Source: Larus michahellis
Lineage: Eukaryota; Chordata; Aves; Charadriiformes; Laridae
Direction: 5' to 3'
Length of the DNA: 64,000 nucleotides
Assembly (NCBI RefSeq): GCF_964199755.1
Contig: NC_133906.1
Coordinates: forward strand, 9,176,001 to 9,240,000
Made by a program: the position numbers and the translations under genes. The notes beneath the pieces were generated by a model. The model ran no database searches and was not told where the DNA came from. It saw only the letters and a program-made list of their open reading frames with translations. Each line of letters opens with the position of its first letter. Within the stretch, counting starts at the first letter, position 1. This document shows positions 28,635 through 42,226 of the stretch, in pieces.

Positions 28635-29802
28635 AATCATAGAATCATAGAATTGCTGAGGTTGGAAGGGACCTTTAAGAACATCGAGTCCAACCTTTAA
28701 CCTACCCTGACAAAAGCCACTTCTAAACCATGTCCCTCAGTGCCCCATCTACCCTTTTTTTAAACACCTCCAGGGATGGTGAATCCACCACCTCCCTGGG
28801 CAGCCTATTAGAATGTTTAATAACCCTTTCAGTGAAAAAATGTTTCCTAATATCCAATCTAAACCTCCCCTGACGTAACTTTGAACCCGTTTTCTCTCGT
28901 CCTATCACTTGTCACCAGGGAGAAGAGGTCAGCCCCCATCTCTCTACAACCTCCTTTCAGGTAGTTGTAGAGGGTGATGAGGTCTCCCCTCAGCCTCCTC
29001 TTCTCCAAGCTAAACATGCCCAGCTCCCTCAGTCGTTCTTCATAAGGTTTGTCCTCCAGACCCCTCACCAGCTTTGTAGCCCTTCTCTGGACACGCTCCA
29101 ACACCTCAATGTCCCTCTTGTAGCGAGGGGCCCAAAACTGAACGCAGTACTCGAGGTGGGGCCTCACCAGTGCCGAGTACAGGGGGACGATCACTTCCCT
29201 AGTCCGGCTCACCACACTGTTCCTGATACAGGCTAGGATGCTGTTGGCCTTCTTGGCCACCTGGGCACACTGCTGGCTCATATTCAGCCGGCTGTCAACC
29301 AACACCCCCAGGTCCTTTTCTGCCGGGCTGCTTTCGAGCCACTCTGCCCCAATCCTGTAGCGCTGCATGGGGTTGTTGTGACCCAAGTGCAGGACCCGGC
29401 ACTTGGCCTTGTTGAACCTCATACCATTGGTCTCAGCCCATCGGTCCAGCCTGTCCAGATCCCTCTTCAGAGCCAACCTACCCTCAAGCAGATCGACACG
29501 CCCGCCCAGTTTAGTGTCATCTGCGAACTTACTGAGGGTGCATTCGATCCCTTCATCCAGATCATTGATAAAGATATTAAAGAGAACCGGCCCCAGCACC
29601 AAGCCCTGGGGAACACCACTTGTGACCAGACACCAACTGGATTTAACTCCATTTACCACCACTCTCTGGGCACGGCCATCCAGCCAGTTTTTTACCCAGC
29701 GAAGAGTACACCTGTCCAGGCCATGAGCAGCCAGTTTCTCCAGGAGAATGCTGTGGGAAACGGTGTCAAAATCTTTACAAAAATCCAAGTAGATAACAAG
29801 AG
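28635..29802 (-). mobile_element. CR1 LINE, 5'-truncated, with near-intact reverse transcriptase C-terminal part
   Basis: Read on the minus strand, the element starts at about 29802 inside the reverse transcriptase ([18 protein letters not shown]). It passes the catalytic FADDT motif and the SGVPQG motif, and continues through the thumb and C-terminal domain to VDGALRDMV (stop near 28723). After a short 3' UTR it ends in the AATCATAG repeats at 28635-28650, typical of CR1. About 310 codons are uninterrupted; one extra base near 28876-28880 shifts the frame shortly before the end. 5' truncation and absence of a target-site duplication are normal for CR1. It belongs to the dominant avian LINE family and is no longer able to move. 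Confidence 0.97.
28723..29788 (-). pseudogene. CR1 ORF2 remnant (reverse transcriptase), truncated and frameshifted
   Basis: Two overlapping minus-strand frames, 29788 to 28859 and 28908 to 28723, together encode the C-terminal part of the CR1 ORF2 protein. SGVPQG and FADD, motifs of reverse-transcriptase palm blocks B and C, are intact. The endonuclease and the N-terminal palm are missing because of 5' truncation. The frame break lies near GTTACGTCAGG (minus strand), where most CR1 copies have one base fewer. Few internal stops suggest a relatively recent insertion. Confidence 0.93.
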
Positions 29803-32800
29803 TTTGAAGCCAGCCAGAAAGTGCAGCTGGGCTCTAACGATGAATGCGTTGGTTTCATAGCTGCTATGTTTATAGTACCACTGGCTGTTTCACTGGGTCA
29901 GCAGATACTTTAGTCCTCCTGGGCATCATACCTTGCATGAGATGCTGGGCATCTAAAGAACCTCAAACAGAAAGAATGTATTATTCCCAAAGACTGAAAA
30001 ATATTTTAAATAAGTAGCCAGTACGTTGGAAGATGAGTCCAAACACAGCTGGGGCCTTCCTTTTGTATGCTGGTATTCCTCCCTGGTTTACTAACATTGT
30101 TCTATTTAACCTCCACCAGATCATTTAGGGAGCTCCTGTACATTTATTGCTTTTATTCAAAAAAGGACAAATGTAAATCAGTAAGCTGCAGGCAGGTCAA
30201 TAGACCTCATTTAAAATCAGCTGGATTCAACTGAAATGTTATTAGTGCCTATTATGTTTTGTTAATACTGTAATTCTAAAGACTTTTGCCAGGAAGAACA
30301 AACATCTATATATGCTCGATCTGAATGGTTCCTCTTTCACAGTGTTTAGGCAGCTTGTGGCCAGTAATGTCACAGTCTAAACCAAGATCTGGAGCAGAGA
30401 GCAGATTCTTCATTCTGTTACTGTGTACGTGGGATAGAGCGGGAGGTGGACTAAGTATCAAGACTGAGAGCGCTCCACAATGATAAAAGAACAAGAACAT
30501 GTCCAAGGCCTTCTGGAGATTTCCAGACGAAAATCTTAAACTACTTTCAAGCATCGTTCAGAAGTCACTCGGGGCTTGAAGTGCATATCTAACAGGTTTT
30601 ATGAGTAAAACGAGTAACTATGCATCCATGGTAGCCATTCTTGGTTAATCATGGAGGACTGTGAAGAATGGCCCCACACTTGTAGTTGGCTAAAATTATT
30701 TTGGTTTTGATCTTGTTTTGAGAGGAGGTAGTGCTGTAAAGATTCAGTTACGATTTCTGAAAAATTTTGAACGTATATAAATGATGGGAATCTGTTCTTG
30801 AGATCTTTTGCTCCTTTTCATAATCTTCAATTTCACAGTAAGGAGGGAATATAGTCCAGACGCATCAAAGAGCCAGAATTGTGCTTGCAGCTATTAGTCC
30901 TCAGATGAAAAAAAACCCAAAGCTAAAATTTACAGCGCAAAGAAATCTAAGTCTCCAGCACCTTTCAATAAAAGAGTCCAAGCACACACCAGATAAATAT
31001 TTTAAATCCTAATAACTGATTTGGAAAGCAGCTTATTTAAAAGGAGTAATCTGGCACCATGTGTGCATTTGACTTGCATTCATTTAAAATTTAGGCTGAT
31101 TTGCAGTTTCTTGAGATTATTCCACATAACCGGTTATTTGTGATAGATCGTAGTTTCACAGAAATATAAGACAGTAGGGCACCTCAAGACAGAATCTGAT
31201 CTCCTTGCAGGAAGGAGTTACAGACAATCCACACCAGCTATTTTTCTACCCAAGTCTTTATTAACAAAAACAAAACAACAAAAAAACTGCTAGAAATTAG
31301 ATTAGCACTACAGTGGGGCTTGCCTGAAGAGAACCCGCGTACTGGACTTTTGAAGATTCACTATCCATCATTGAAATAAAGCTTTTCTTTACTTCTACTG
31401 TATAGAAATATATTACAATAATGGTAAGGATCCAGAGCAAGCTCATATGCTGTGATAAACGACAAGACTTCCATGGTGTTCAAAGCATTATCAGAATCCA
31501 TTTCATACCTCATCTGTTATTATAAGCATAAAATGTGCAAATGTTCTCCACTGCTGTAAATGTCAGCATGCTGGGGGCAAATGCTTTGATTTTCTATCAG
31601 CAAATAATGTTAAATTATATAGTGTTTAATCACGCTTAGTGAGAGTGATGAACTTTAAAGAATGAGTTTCTTTCAAATCACTCCATCTTCCGTTCTCCTG
31701 GAAATGGACATCATCATTTATAACATCCTGAGGATAACTTCCCCAGCCTGGAGGCTTCGCGATGGTTCAAGGCTGATGGTAGGGCAGTAAAATACAAAAC
31801 CATTTAGACATCAAAATTATTTTGATTGAGGCAATCAGGTATTTGAGCATAGAATTTGAAAGTTAACTTGGAAAATTAGAAAGCTCATATAAAATAATTC
31901 TGGCATCTTTTGGGACAGTGAAGTTGTTTGCATTTATAGAAGAGTCTACATTACCTGGTATGACAACCTCAAAACTGTTAATTTCCAAATAAAGCAGTTG
32001 CATTTCCCAGGCCAGATTGTAAGTGGTTGTAAGGTAGGAGTGCTCCGCTGGAGTAACCGTGGCTTTATACGTGTGGAGAATCTCACCTACGCTCTCCACC
32101 TGCTCTTTCCGAAAGGAAAGGTGCAGGTAAATGTATGGATGCAATACATGGAGGAGACTTTTACAGGGGGTAAGAGAATATAAATCTTCAAATCCCAAAG
32201 ACATAGCAAAAGGTAATACTGCTAGTATCTTAGCAACCGGAGAAACTAAAAGACAAGCTGTACGGGGAAATCATCTATAGCCCATCTTTAAGAATGCTCT
32301 CTGGTGTATATTTATTATGTGTTTCTGAAACTGGATTTTTAATCACAGCATTTGAAAATGTATATTTTTTTTGTTGTAAGCTTCATCATCTTTGGTTTCT
32401 GCTGAGGGGAGCTACATTTTTTATTTGGATCAGTAATCACAAATGCATTAGAGCAATTTCATTAGCACATACTGGACTTAACGGGCAGGTTGGAAGAGAC
32501 AGGGGAATTCTCTTGTGAAAGGAGGGGTGGGTGCTGTGCTGGAGGGAGCCCCCGCCACCCTCTGGGGTCAGTGGCAAAGCCTCTGCTGCATTCAGTGGCA
32601 CAGGGATAGGTCCTGCATATACTGAGAAATGGGAAAATCTTTGATGTTTGCACTTTTTTTCTAATTAAATTGGCTTCATCACTTTCACTGCAGTCTAGAT
32701 TTTCTGGATTTCTGTATCAGTATATAGAAATTGATACTTTTTTTTCTAAATCAACTGAAATAGAATCATATATTTCATAGCAGCCACGTGGATAATGGCA

Positions 32801-35800
32801 AAAGTTTTATCATGATGCGGAATTAATATGAGATCAGTCCATTTTCAAAACATCAGCTTTCCATACAATGCTTTTGCTATAAACACGCAGAAATCTTGAA
32901 GCAAAATGGAATTTGCGGAGTTAGTCAAATACAGGATAATAGATACAAATAAATGTCAGTACCTTAAAGCTTCATATCCACTTTGTTGCTCCTTCATTGT
33001 AAGAGTTTCAGCACCTCTTGCCTTGCTATTGTTCCTATCATCATTAACCTTCAAGATAACGGTCACAAACTTCAAAAGTTTGAAAACTACCTCAATGAAA
33101 GTACGTCCTTAGATGTGCTCTATTTGTTACATATAATAATGCTTTATTCTCATACTGGAAAGTTACAATCACCTAAAAATAAGCAGGAAATAGCTTAAAG
33201 GGCAAATTAGTCGTGTTTGAGAAAAAGCAGATAGTCAAAGTCAACGGTTTACGGACAAACCTGTTTTGCAATTTATTTAGATACGCTGTTCAGGGAAAAA
33301 TGAAAATCATTTTAAAGATTGATAAGGGATAGGAAATTATTCAGAATCCCCTAAATGCTCACATTCAAGAAATATTTGGTCTGCGTAATACTGTTTATCT
33401 AGCTCTAATCAGTTGTCTGTCAGCATCGAAAAGATTGTTTCAGCTCACAAAAAGCAAACCAGTGAATTTATTGTAAAAATATTGTTAATAGCTTGTGTAT
33501 ACTTCTTTCTTTTTTTAGCTACTAATAGTTCAACTCTGCTAAATAATCAGATATTTGGGAAAAGGAAAGTGAACAAGTTGCTTTTATTTCTGAAAAAGAA
33601 ACTGTACATACATGGTTTTAAACAACTTTCAGTAAGACTTAAGCTGTATGTATTGAAACTGTCTGCCTGTCACCAACTGTGGAGTCTTACAGGTCCTGTT
33701 ATTTACTGAACATCATCCCTCTCCAGGCCTTTTGGGGCCTTTTGTTGTGTTACCTGACTTGGAGGTAACTCAAGGGCATTTTTTAATTAGTATCTTGAGG
33801 TGAAGAAGCCACTTTCTGGCTACCCAGGCTTTCCTGAGCCAGCCCCCGGGGATGCTCTTCCCTCAGTGCAGAGGTCCCAGGGTCAGAAAGATGCAGTTGC
33901 CAGTAGCAAAAGGGATAATGTGCTGCTAAGACAGAAAGAAACCAGACTTTGGGATGTGTGTATTTTTCTAGACCTAAAGCTGTGCAACAGATGGTCTAAT
34001 AGTCTCTCCCTCTGCAACAGCAGTCTTAAACAAAAAATACATGAATACCCTAAAACAATCATGGTGAGGCTGCTTTGCCAGCTGACATCGCCCAGGCTCT
34101 GGGCAGCTCTGATGTAGGAAAGTAAAACCCGCGGCTTCAGGGTTCATCAGTTGCAGGTGCCGCTCGGTGATGCTGACAGAGCTAAATACCTTCCAGGAGG
34201 GGGGACCAGTCTTTCTGTGGTTGCCCTCCCAGTGTGTAAGTGGGGAAATATCAGTCCTTTGCCCTGCCTGGCTGGCACAAGTGATATGAGCATAAGCATG
34301 CTTTTAAGTCGTCGGTGGCTGGGATGCTGGCAGAAGTGGGGGAGTCGGGAGAGGGCAGGAAGTGTTGGTGCCAAATGTAGAGAACCCAGATGAGATTCAT
34401 CAGGAGAAATCCCTGCCGATGTATGGTGGTTCCTTGCAACCTTAGGAGAACTAACAACGATTATTTCAAAGGGAAATCTGAACAGATTCACAAAGTGCAA
34501 GTTTTAAATGTTATTAATTTCAGTAGTTAACACCTCAGAAAATAAACTGGAATTAGCCTCTTGTGCAACTACAAATATTTATCATCACTGCTTCACGTCC
34601 TGCCAGTCTAGCAGCTGACATCCATGGCATTCAGATTCCTTTAGGTCTTGCCAGTCAATACTAACGAGACAGTAAATACTCAGATTGCACCTGTTCATTA
34701 GAGTAAATTGAGTAGTTTATTGTCTTCACAGTCTTTTGAAGAGTGATAAACACCAGCTTTGAACAACTTCTCGGAGAAGACTTTTTGATTATAGCCTTTG
34801 AATCTGTTCTGGGAGGTGGCTGAAAATCATCCTTTCTGGTTTGGAAACAATCAAATTAGACTGACTGCTAACGAATGATGCTACTTATGCATGCAATGCG
34901 ATAGCAGATGATGCCTCGATCCCTTTATTCCAATTGTAAGGCAAAGATTGTCAGGAGAAATTAGTAGGAGAGATAAGTGCTGTGGTAATACCTGGAGACT
35001 CCTTAATAGCAGAGAATGAGCTGCTCAGTCTTACCTGAGATGTTCTTAATATAGAAGACAAAAGTTTTCATTTTAAATCATTCTCCTAAGTTTCCACTCA
35101 GGGCAACGGGCACCGAGCAAGGGCTGTAATTCAAACTGGCGTGCTGATTTGGCACTCCTGCAGATGCTCCTCTCTCTCCCGGGCAAACTGTGAAGAGTTC
35201 TGTTTCCAGGCATTAAGTAGCAAGTGTTTGGGGTGAGAATCTCAGCCCTGTCATGCGAGGTACCGAAGGTCTTTTTCTCCCGGGATCGGCTATGAAAGGA
35301 GATGCCCATTATTTGAGGGTTTGAATTGTAAAATAATGAGAAATATTCTCCATCCTTTTAAATACTATCCAGGTGCCATTTAGTATATATATAAAAATAT
35401 AATTTTTTAAAATAATTTTTTTTTTTTTTTTCACAAGAATGACTTTCTGCAGACTACTGCTGCACCCGCAAACACAGGTTTGACCTGCTCACCTGCGCTG
35501 GGAACGATCCCAAGCTTTCCAGAAAGGCAGTTCTTGTCAGGCAGCCGGATGGGCAGCAGCGGTGTTACAAAGGGTTTCGTCTTGGCCAGAAGCTAAGTGC
35601 TTTTATTTATATATATACATAACATTTATATTTATATATGATGAATGCACAGGAAAAAAATGACTGCATAAGGAAGGAGGTTCGATATCCCCAATCGCCA
35701 AATCGCAGTGGCCATAAACAAGGGATCCTTGTTTGTGACTGTAGGTACATCTCAGAGGGTAAGAGGCCACCAAGTTTTGCACCGCGCTCTAAATTTTTAC

Positions 35801-37679
35801 AGATTTCTCTTTCTGGGTCACTGTTCTGTGCACAGATGCAGCCCGGCTTTATATCAGCTTTGTGAAACGAGGTCTTTCCTCATTAATTTTTCACTTGCAA
35901 TCCCCATCCATTACTTTGCCTTCTGATTCTTCTGCTTGGATGTTTTCCGTCTGCTTCTTATTTCTGAAGGAGGTATCTAGACATGAAAAGCCAGAAAAGA
36001 ATAGAGCCGAGCTAATTAGCAGCTGCTTTAAGCTATTGTTTACCCTGCACAGGAACACATCTCGCATCAACGCCAATTTGGATCTCAAAAATATTGCTAG
36101 AGAGAGCCAGGCCAAAGCCTTGAAAGCCCATCGCCAGCCCCTTTTCAAACTCCCAGCTTTGCTGCACGACGCCCACTGAGAGACATTTCCCAGCTCCATG
36201 GGTTCCTGCCTGCAGAGAAATTGTTAGAAACACATTTCTCACCAATTCCATGGAAGTGGAAACACCTTGTGAACACCCTGAGTCAATGTGGCGTCTTTAC
36301 TATTTCAAAACAGGGAGGAAAAAAAATAGGAAATGTATGTTCTAAGGAAAAAATTAAAAAAAAGAACAGAAAATAAGGAAAATTATGTGAAAAAAATAAA
36401 AGTGTATTTGCTGTTTTCATCCTTTTCCCTGCCATAAAGCTCTAATATTAGCTATTATGGATTCCAGCTACTGGGAAGGAGCTGGAAAAAAATACACATG
36501 TTCTGATAAAGGATCCGTATGTCAGAAGCGACTCCTCTGTCCGGGGTTCACAAGCACGTACGTACACACCTACGTTCCTGGTTTGTATGCAGGACCTCGG
36601 CTCCCCTGTACGGGTGGGTTTTTAACTAGTCTTCCTGAACGGGAAGGAGTGTTACAAAGATGATGCGCTCTTCAGATCGGCTGTGCCCCATTTCAGCGCA
36701 GGCAGGAAAACAAGGAATTCGCGACATCTTTGATAAACACAATTCAGGTTAGAAGTTGTGAAAATGTTTTTTTTCTGGATCAGTCTCTGAATATTGTTGC
36801 TCATGCAAACATATGAATTCGCTCTGCTTTCTATGAAAACAACATGGAAAGATTTGCATTGTCTTTATGAACTACTTTAGTTATGAACTAAATCATAACT
36901 GGTGAAAAGTATAATTTGATCTTGCTTTGCAGTTCATAACAAACCTACAATGATTTGCAAAAAAAAAACAAACCAAAAAGCCTCTATCAAACTGAAAGCA
37001 GGATGTTTGGTTGAAGCCACTGCATCAACGTTACGAGCTCTCATTTGTTCATCAGACTGAGGTATGACAGTGTCACCTAGCAACTTCTGAAGGGCACTCA
37101 GACTCGATGGTGCCGAACTCTGTAGAAAAGCCTATAAATAAATTAATTTACAAATTAGTACTTTTTATGAGTGTCAAAAGCATTACATTTGACATTAAAA
37201 AATTAACAGTGTACAGGAGGAAAGGAACCAAAAAATAATTTTCTTCCTGGCAGTTACGTAGTGGGAGGATCTAAACCCAGTAATCGTGAAATACTGTAGC
37301 CCTGGGAAGCAAAGGTGTGCATTTCCAACCTCCCTGCTTTGCAACCCATGCACACCCATAAGATTTATATACATATATCTATGCATGTGTCTGTGTGTAT
37401 CATTTCCAATAAGTTCCATGTTTTGCCAGGTACTTATGTTAACAAAAAAGACAGATTAATCTGTTACATTTTGCCCGTACTATTTAATACCTCCTAATAT
37501 GTACAATTCCTTATTCTTTGGTAAGTTGATAACCTCCCCTGCTCTGCCAGCCCGCCTAAGGATCGAGGCATGGAGCGCCATGGTGGTCCCTACTGTTGAA
37601 ATCCAGTACCTTCCCCTTGAATTAGTGCTGCCACAGCTGCCCGGATTAACAGGCATGATGGCCGGCAAAATTTAGGCTG
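29803..37679. other. Intergenic, no gene recognised
   Basis: Mostly unique AT-rich sequence. Simple A/T tracts occur at 35385-35430 and 35605-35640. Paired opposite-strand open frames near 35862-36199 overlap each other and show no recognisable domain, so they are not called. Several TAAT-rich stretches hint at regulatory sequence. Confidence 0.6.
35382..35432. repeat. A/T-rich low-complexity tract
   Basis: TATATATATAAAAATATAATTTTTTAAAATAA followed by a run of about 17 T. Low complexity only. Confidence 0.85.
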
Positions 37680-37812
37680 ATTTTGGCTAATGGATGGGCT
37701 GACATGAGGGTCATGTCAACCAGCCAATCTCTCGGGCCAATGAATTAAAATTAGGAAAAAACACAATTAATAAAAGCTAAATTAGGACTAATAATTTGTG
37801 AGGGGAAGTCTT
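37680..37812. promoter_or_regulatory. Candidate regulatory block: palindrome, two CCAAT boxes, homeodomain-type sites
   Basis: TGACATGA-GGG-TCATGTCA (37700-37718) is a perfect inverted repeat with a 3-bp spacer. It is followed by CCAAT at 37724-37728 and 37737-37741, then AATTAAAATTAGG and ACACAATTAATAAAAG, with several TAATT cores. No TATA box or open frame starts here. The motif clustering suggests an enhancer or distal element; sequence conservation was not tested. Confidence 0.3.
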
Positions 37813-40098
37813 GAGTAGTCCAGCAGCAGAGAGGCAGGGTCTGAGCTCTCCGCTCCGCAGCTGAGAAGAAAAAGTGTCCCTTGCGGTGATTTTCTAGGTT
37901 GAATTTGAATTATTAAAAGCTTTCACAGAAGAAAAAAATTTAGACAGGGAGCTTTCCTAAGAATTATCAGACATGTGATGCATCGGTCCATTTGCTAAAA
38001 GTAAGGGAAATAGAAGTTGCAAATATTCTAGAAACAGAGGCATGTGGGTATGTATTACACTGCACTGTCTGGCTCTTTGCGGTATTTTTTCTTTCCCCAC
38101 GTGGCCTCTGTGGGTGATTTAGTTGGTCGCTGCACGTGTCCTCACCACTGCGGTCTCTGCTTGTCTCTGAGTTCACACTTCCAGCCCTTCATCACCCTCC
38201 GGGTCACGCAAAGGGACTTCACCAAGGTGGGGGAAAGAGTAGGTGCTAATGGGATCTGCCTGCAGGCTTGTCCGAACAGATCCAAGCAGGCCAGCAGCGC
38301 TTTAAATCAAATCTCAGCCTGGAAAAGAGGAATCATTTGAGCGGTTAAAAAAAAAAAAAAAAAGAAAATACTTTAAAACCAGCGAGAGTGGAAAAAATAT
38401 TTTACAGGGATTTGTTAATGGTTCTACCTCAAAACCTTTCCTTTCTGCTTTCCTCCTGTCTCCTGTCACCCCTGGGCTTTACCTGCGGTAAAACCGAGGA
38501 TGGGCAGGTTGGATACCTCTGGCTGCTCCAAAGTGGAACAGCTCCCCGGGCTCAGCTCCCCGTCATTTCTGCCCTGGGAGGGCACAAGCGATATCTTTGC
38601 TGCCTTTTTTTATCTTCCACAAGCCTACGCCCGGTTTGGTAGAGGGGCGAACAGCTCCCGCGCGCTCCCTTCCCTGGCGCGGTGCGGGTCAGCCACAGGG
38701 AGCGGGGAGGCAGCCAGGCCGGGCAGCCCGCTGCCTACCTCCACACGGCTTCATTTCCCTTAGATTTAATTGCTTCATGCTCATGGATATCTTCCTCGTA
38801 CATCTAAAGGCCAGGGCAGGTGTCTCTGGCTATTTTGGCACCAACCGACTTCTTTTCTATACATTGATAAACACAGGTCCCAGTCACGCACGTTTTTTCC
38901 TTCGCGATGGAGTGTAAGAGGAAAAGGCTCCCAATTTCCTGGACAAAGTTGCCAGTGGCGGCAGACAGAAAGTCTGGCTGTGAAGGGCACAGGACAAACT
39001 GCAGAAAAATAACGTGCTGAGGATTTCTTCTGCTTCTGGGAGGACTCTGGTTTCTTCAGCCTTGAAGAAAACTGATGGCAGCCGGATGACCGAGAAGCCC
39101 GGCCAGCAGGCAGGTCCAGGCTGCTCAGCCGGGCAGCGGATGGGCAGGAACAGGCGGCTGCCTTTGGTGCCTGCTGACCCAGGACAAACTGATGTTTTGT
39201 TAAACATCGTTGGCACAGCCAGTCCTCTTTCAGTAGCCTGAAATAAGGCTCAAATTTCACGATTTCTGCTCCAGCATTCAGGTGCTCGTGGCACGGGGCT
39301 CATCCTGCTCATGCAGGACTGAGAGCATCTCGCCCGTGCCCCGCTCCGCACGGCCCCAGGGACCCTCAGGACCAGAAGAAAAAGGAGCAAGAAACAGAAA
39401 GGAGCGAGGAGCCGATTCCTCAGCAGAACGACATGCCGTGTTTTGCAGCACAGTCAGTGGGACGTGGTACCCTGGTGTGCCCCAGAAGGTAAGTGTGGGC
39501 TGGGAGAGGAGCCCAAGCTTGCGGCAGGACGGAGCAAGGTGCCTCCGGCAGCAGCTGGAGGAATCACAAAAATACCCACTGGCTCCTGGGTCAGTGCGGG
39601 GGCAGCGGGGCTTTGCGCCTGCCTGTAAACTGCCACGCGGGGCCGGCAGGATCAGACTGGTGGGGTAGCAGATTTTACTCCCAGATTCCCTCAACAAGCG
39701 CAGCTGAGGAAACTGTTGATTCCTTGAGTGTTACATCATTTTAATTCCTGTCTTCGTCCATCTTTCTTCCCGCAGCTGAGCCATGAGCCGAGCTGAGACA
39801 CGACATTCGGCAGAGCGCTGCAGGTTTGCAGGGCAGAGCGGCGTGTGCCAGGCCTGCCACGTGGGGTAAGGTGGCAGTCCAGGGGGCGTCTAGTGCAAGA
39901 TGAAAGCACTATTACTACCACAGTGGTTAAATAGGATTTTTTTTTTCCCCTTAAGAACATATATCATATGCCACAAGGTCTGACACCAATGTATACACTT
40001 CCATTTGTGCTGCACAGTTCCCATAGCTTCACAAAACTTTTATTGACCAATTTTTCTGTTACACTGGCTGTACAACAAACAGGGTTCAGCCAGATAGA
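37813..40098. other. Intergenic, GC-richer in 38.5-39.9 kb
   Basis: No gene recognised. The 38640-39660 stretch is GC- and CpG-richer and produces long overlapping frames on both strands with no family similarity. An A17 run lies at 38346-38362. Confidence 0.55.
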
Positions 40099-40186
40099 GA
40101 TATATATATATGGTTATATATATATATATGGCTATATATATATATGGCTATATATATGGCTATATATATATATGTGGCTATATATG
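40099..40186. repeat. Interrupted (TA)n repeat with TGGCTA punctuation
   Basis: Alternating TATATA blocks are broken five times by TGG(T/C)TA at roughly regular intervals. It is therefore a minisatellite-like expansion of a TATATATATGGC unit, not a pure dinucleotide. Confidence 0.9.
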
Positions 40187-42226
40187 ACGCTTTCTCCCTC
40201 TCCAGACATGGGGTATTTTTCATGAGGGAGAATGAGCAGCTCATTTTGTCCTAAAGTCAGCGAGCAATGCAGACTGCAGTGCAAAGGACTCAACGGCAAA
40301 AGCCTTGTTGCCTCCAAACAGAGTGCAATAAAAGGTAAAGTGACGATCCCTCCCCCAACGATAACTGTTCCCCACAGGCATCAAGGTTTTTCTGTCATCT
40401 TTTCGTGCTCTCTGTAGGCGGGAGCAGCCTGGGACTGAGCAGAGAGCACCAGAACAAAGTGGTTTGTGACATACAGCAGTAGAGGGCTCCCCTTGGGATT
40501 GCCAAGAGCATAACATGGGATCCAGCAAAAGAAACAGTGAAAAACACAGTTTATTTGATTTTTTTTCTGACAAACTAATTAATCACTGAGGGAATCTATC
40601 TGTATGGCATTTGATCTGGCTTTCCAGAGTTTTCAGTTACACCTTTCATCTGTAATAGAAACTCTGTCTGTCTTTTTTTTTTCTTTAAATAAGCTTTTCC
40701 TTTCTCTTCATCCCACCTTTCACTGACACAATAAAATACAATTTTCTACTTTTTTATCATTACATTTCTCCATAGCTACTGGAGAAAAGCAGTGTTGAAG
40801 TGAAGCTGTGACCACAATGGAAGTTTGGATTTCTTCATCATAGGGAAGTTCCCATTTAGGAGACAAATGGCCTCATTTTGGAGGAAAAGAGTTTGCTTTG
40901 TTGTTTAAAGACTTTGTTTAAATACGTAGGCTGTTGAGGTGATGAGATTGTTTGGTGCGTTCCCTCATGGCTGTGTCATAGCACCGGGTGGTTGTGTTCC
41001 ATCTCATTGATAGAAGACAAGTGGCAAGAGCACACGGAAACGCAGCATTGTGAACATGATTGCGGGTGGGTGGGAAACGAGCAGGAACGGCCTGAAACGT
41101 GCCTCGCTGACTGCACGGCGAGGTACCTCCGTGAGCTGATGCACACCAGCCGCATGGTGGGCAGGGAGACGTCGGGGAGCAAAGCGAGCCCGGCGTACCT
41201 TCGTCTCCAGGCGTTGCGTGCCCAACGGCAACGGAAAACCAGTTTCCGTTCCAAATGGGTAAAAACTCTTTGTATTAATCAAATCAATGCGAGTTATGCA
41301 ATTTAGATGACTGGCAGCCGTAATGGGCTGTATGAAGATACTCTGCCAGCTTAAGTAGAATTGGGAACGCAATCAACTCTCAGAGCTGAAGCAGCAGCTC
41401 ACAGCTGAGGTTAAAAGCGCAGAGACGAGACAACCCCCTGTTGAATATCTCTGGACTAACAGTGGTGGTGGGGTTAATGGGTCTTTCCAAAAAAGACATG
41501 CTATTGATGTGTCCCCACTTCTGCTCGCTAATCGCAGGGCTCTACTTGTAGGCGTCGATTCACAGTCCCTGATAAACTTGGCTGCGGTGGTGGGAAAGGC
41601 TGCTCCCTTGTACGCCGGCTAAATCCATCACCTCAGACTAAACGTACCTGGTGTGAAGGGTCCTGCCTGAGGCTTCTTCACCGCATGCCTGCTAGCATGC
41701 AATGCGTCTGCATTTACACCCGGAGTTATTGATGCGGGGCGGGAGCTGCAGTCACGGGTAACGCAGCGGCGGAGGAGAGTCCCCAGAGAAGGAGTTTCTC
41801 CTCGCAGCTCTCCCTGCTCTTGCCGGCGCTCCTGCTTGATCCACCCCTGGGCAAAGGCACACAGGCTGATTTAAGCTGCCATGACGACAATCAAGGTCAA
41901 CCCTTGACTTTGCCTCGAAATGGGCTATGTACTCCTTAGGCTATTTATAACCCACACAGAGGTATTCCTCTGCTTAATCAGTCTCCTGAGGGTGTGAGTC
42001 ACTCCACGAAGGGTCGAGCACCTACCACACACCAGAGGATGAGCAGCTGCTCTGCCTCCCGTGTCTCTCAACCTTCCTGCCCATGCAGCTGGAGGCACAG
42101 GATTAAAGGTCTTCTGCAAGCACTGCAGCGCCCGGGAGGGTGCAACCCCGCTGGGGTTTAACAGCAGGATGGGTGGAAGCGGAGGGGACTGTTTAAGGAG
42201 TTGTCTGAGGTTGGAGATAAGGGGAG
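40187..42226. other. Intergenic, no gene recognised
   Basis: Unique sequence. A short block at 41265-41345, with TTGTATTAATCAAATCAATGC and TTATGCAATTTAGATG, resembles conserved non-coding sequence. The rest shows nothing identifiable. Confidence 0.55.

Noticed and set aside
28302..28700. 132-codon + strand open frame
   Set aside because: Its end runs through the CR1 3' terminus (the AATCATAG repeats), and the upstream part matches nothing recognisable.
29378..29860. 160-codon + strand open frame
   Set aside because: It is antisense to the CR1 reverse transcriptase on the minus strand; the frame is a shadow of the coding bias of that element.
38781..39697. Long overlapping frames on both strands
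   Set aside because: They arise from low stop-codon frequency in GC-richer DNA; they overlap each other and show no conserved motif.
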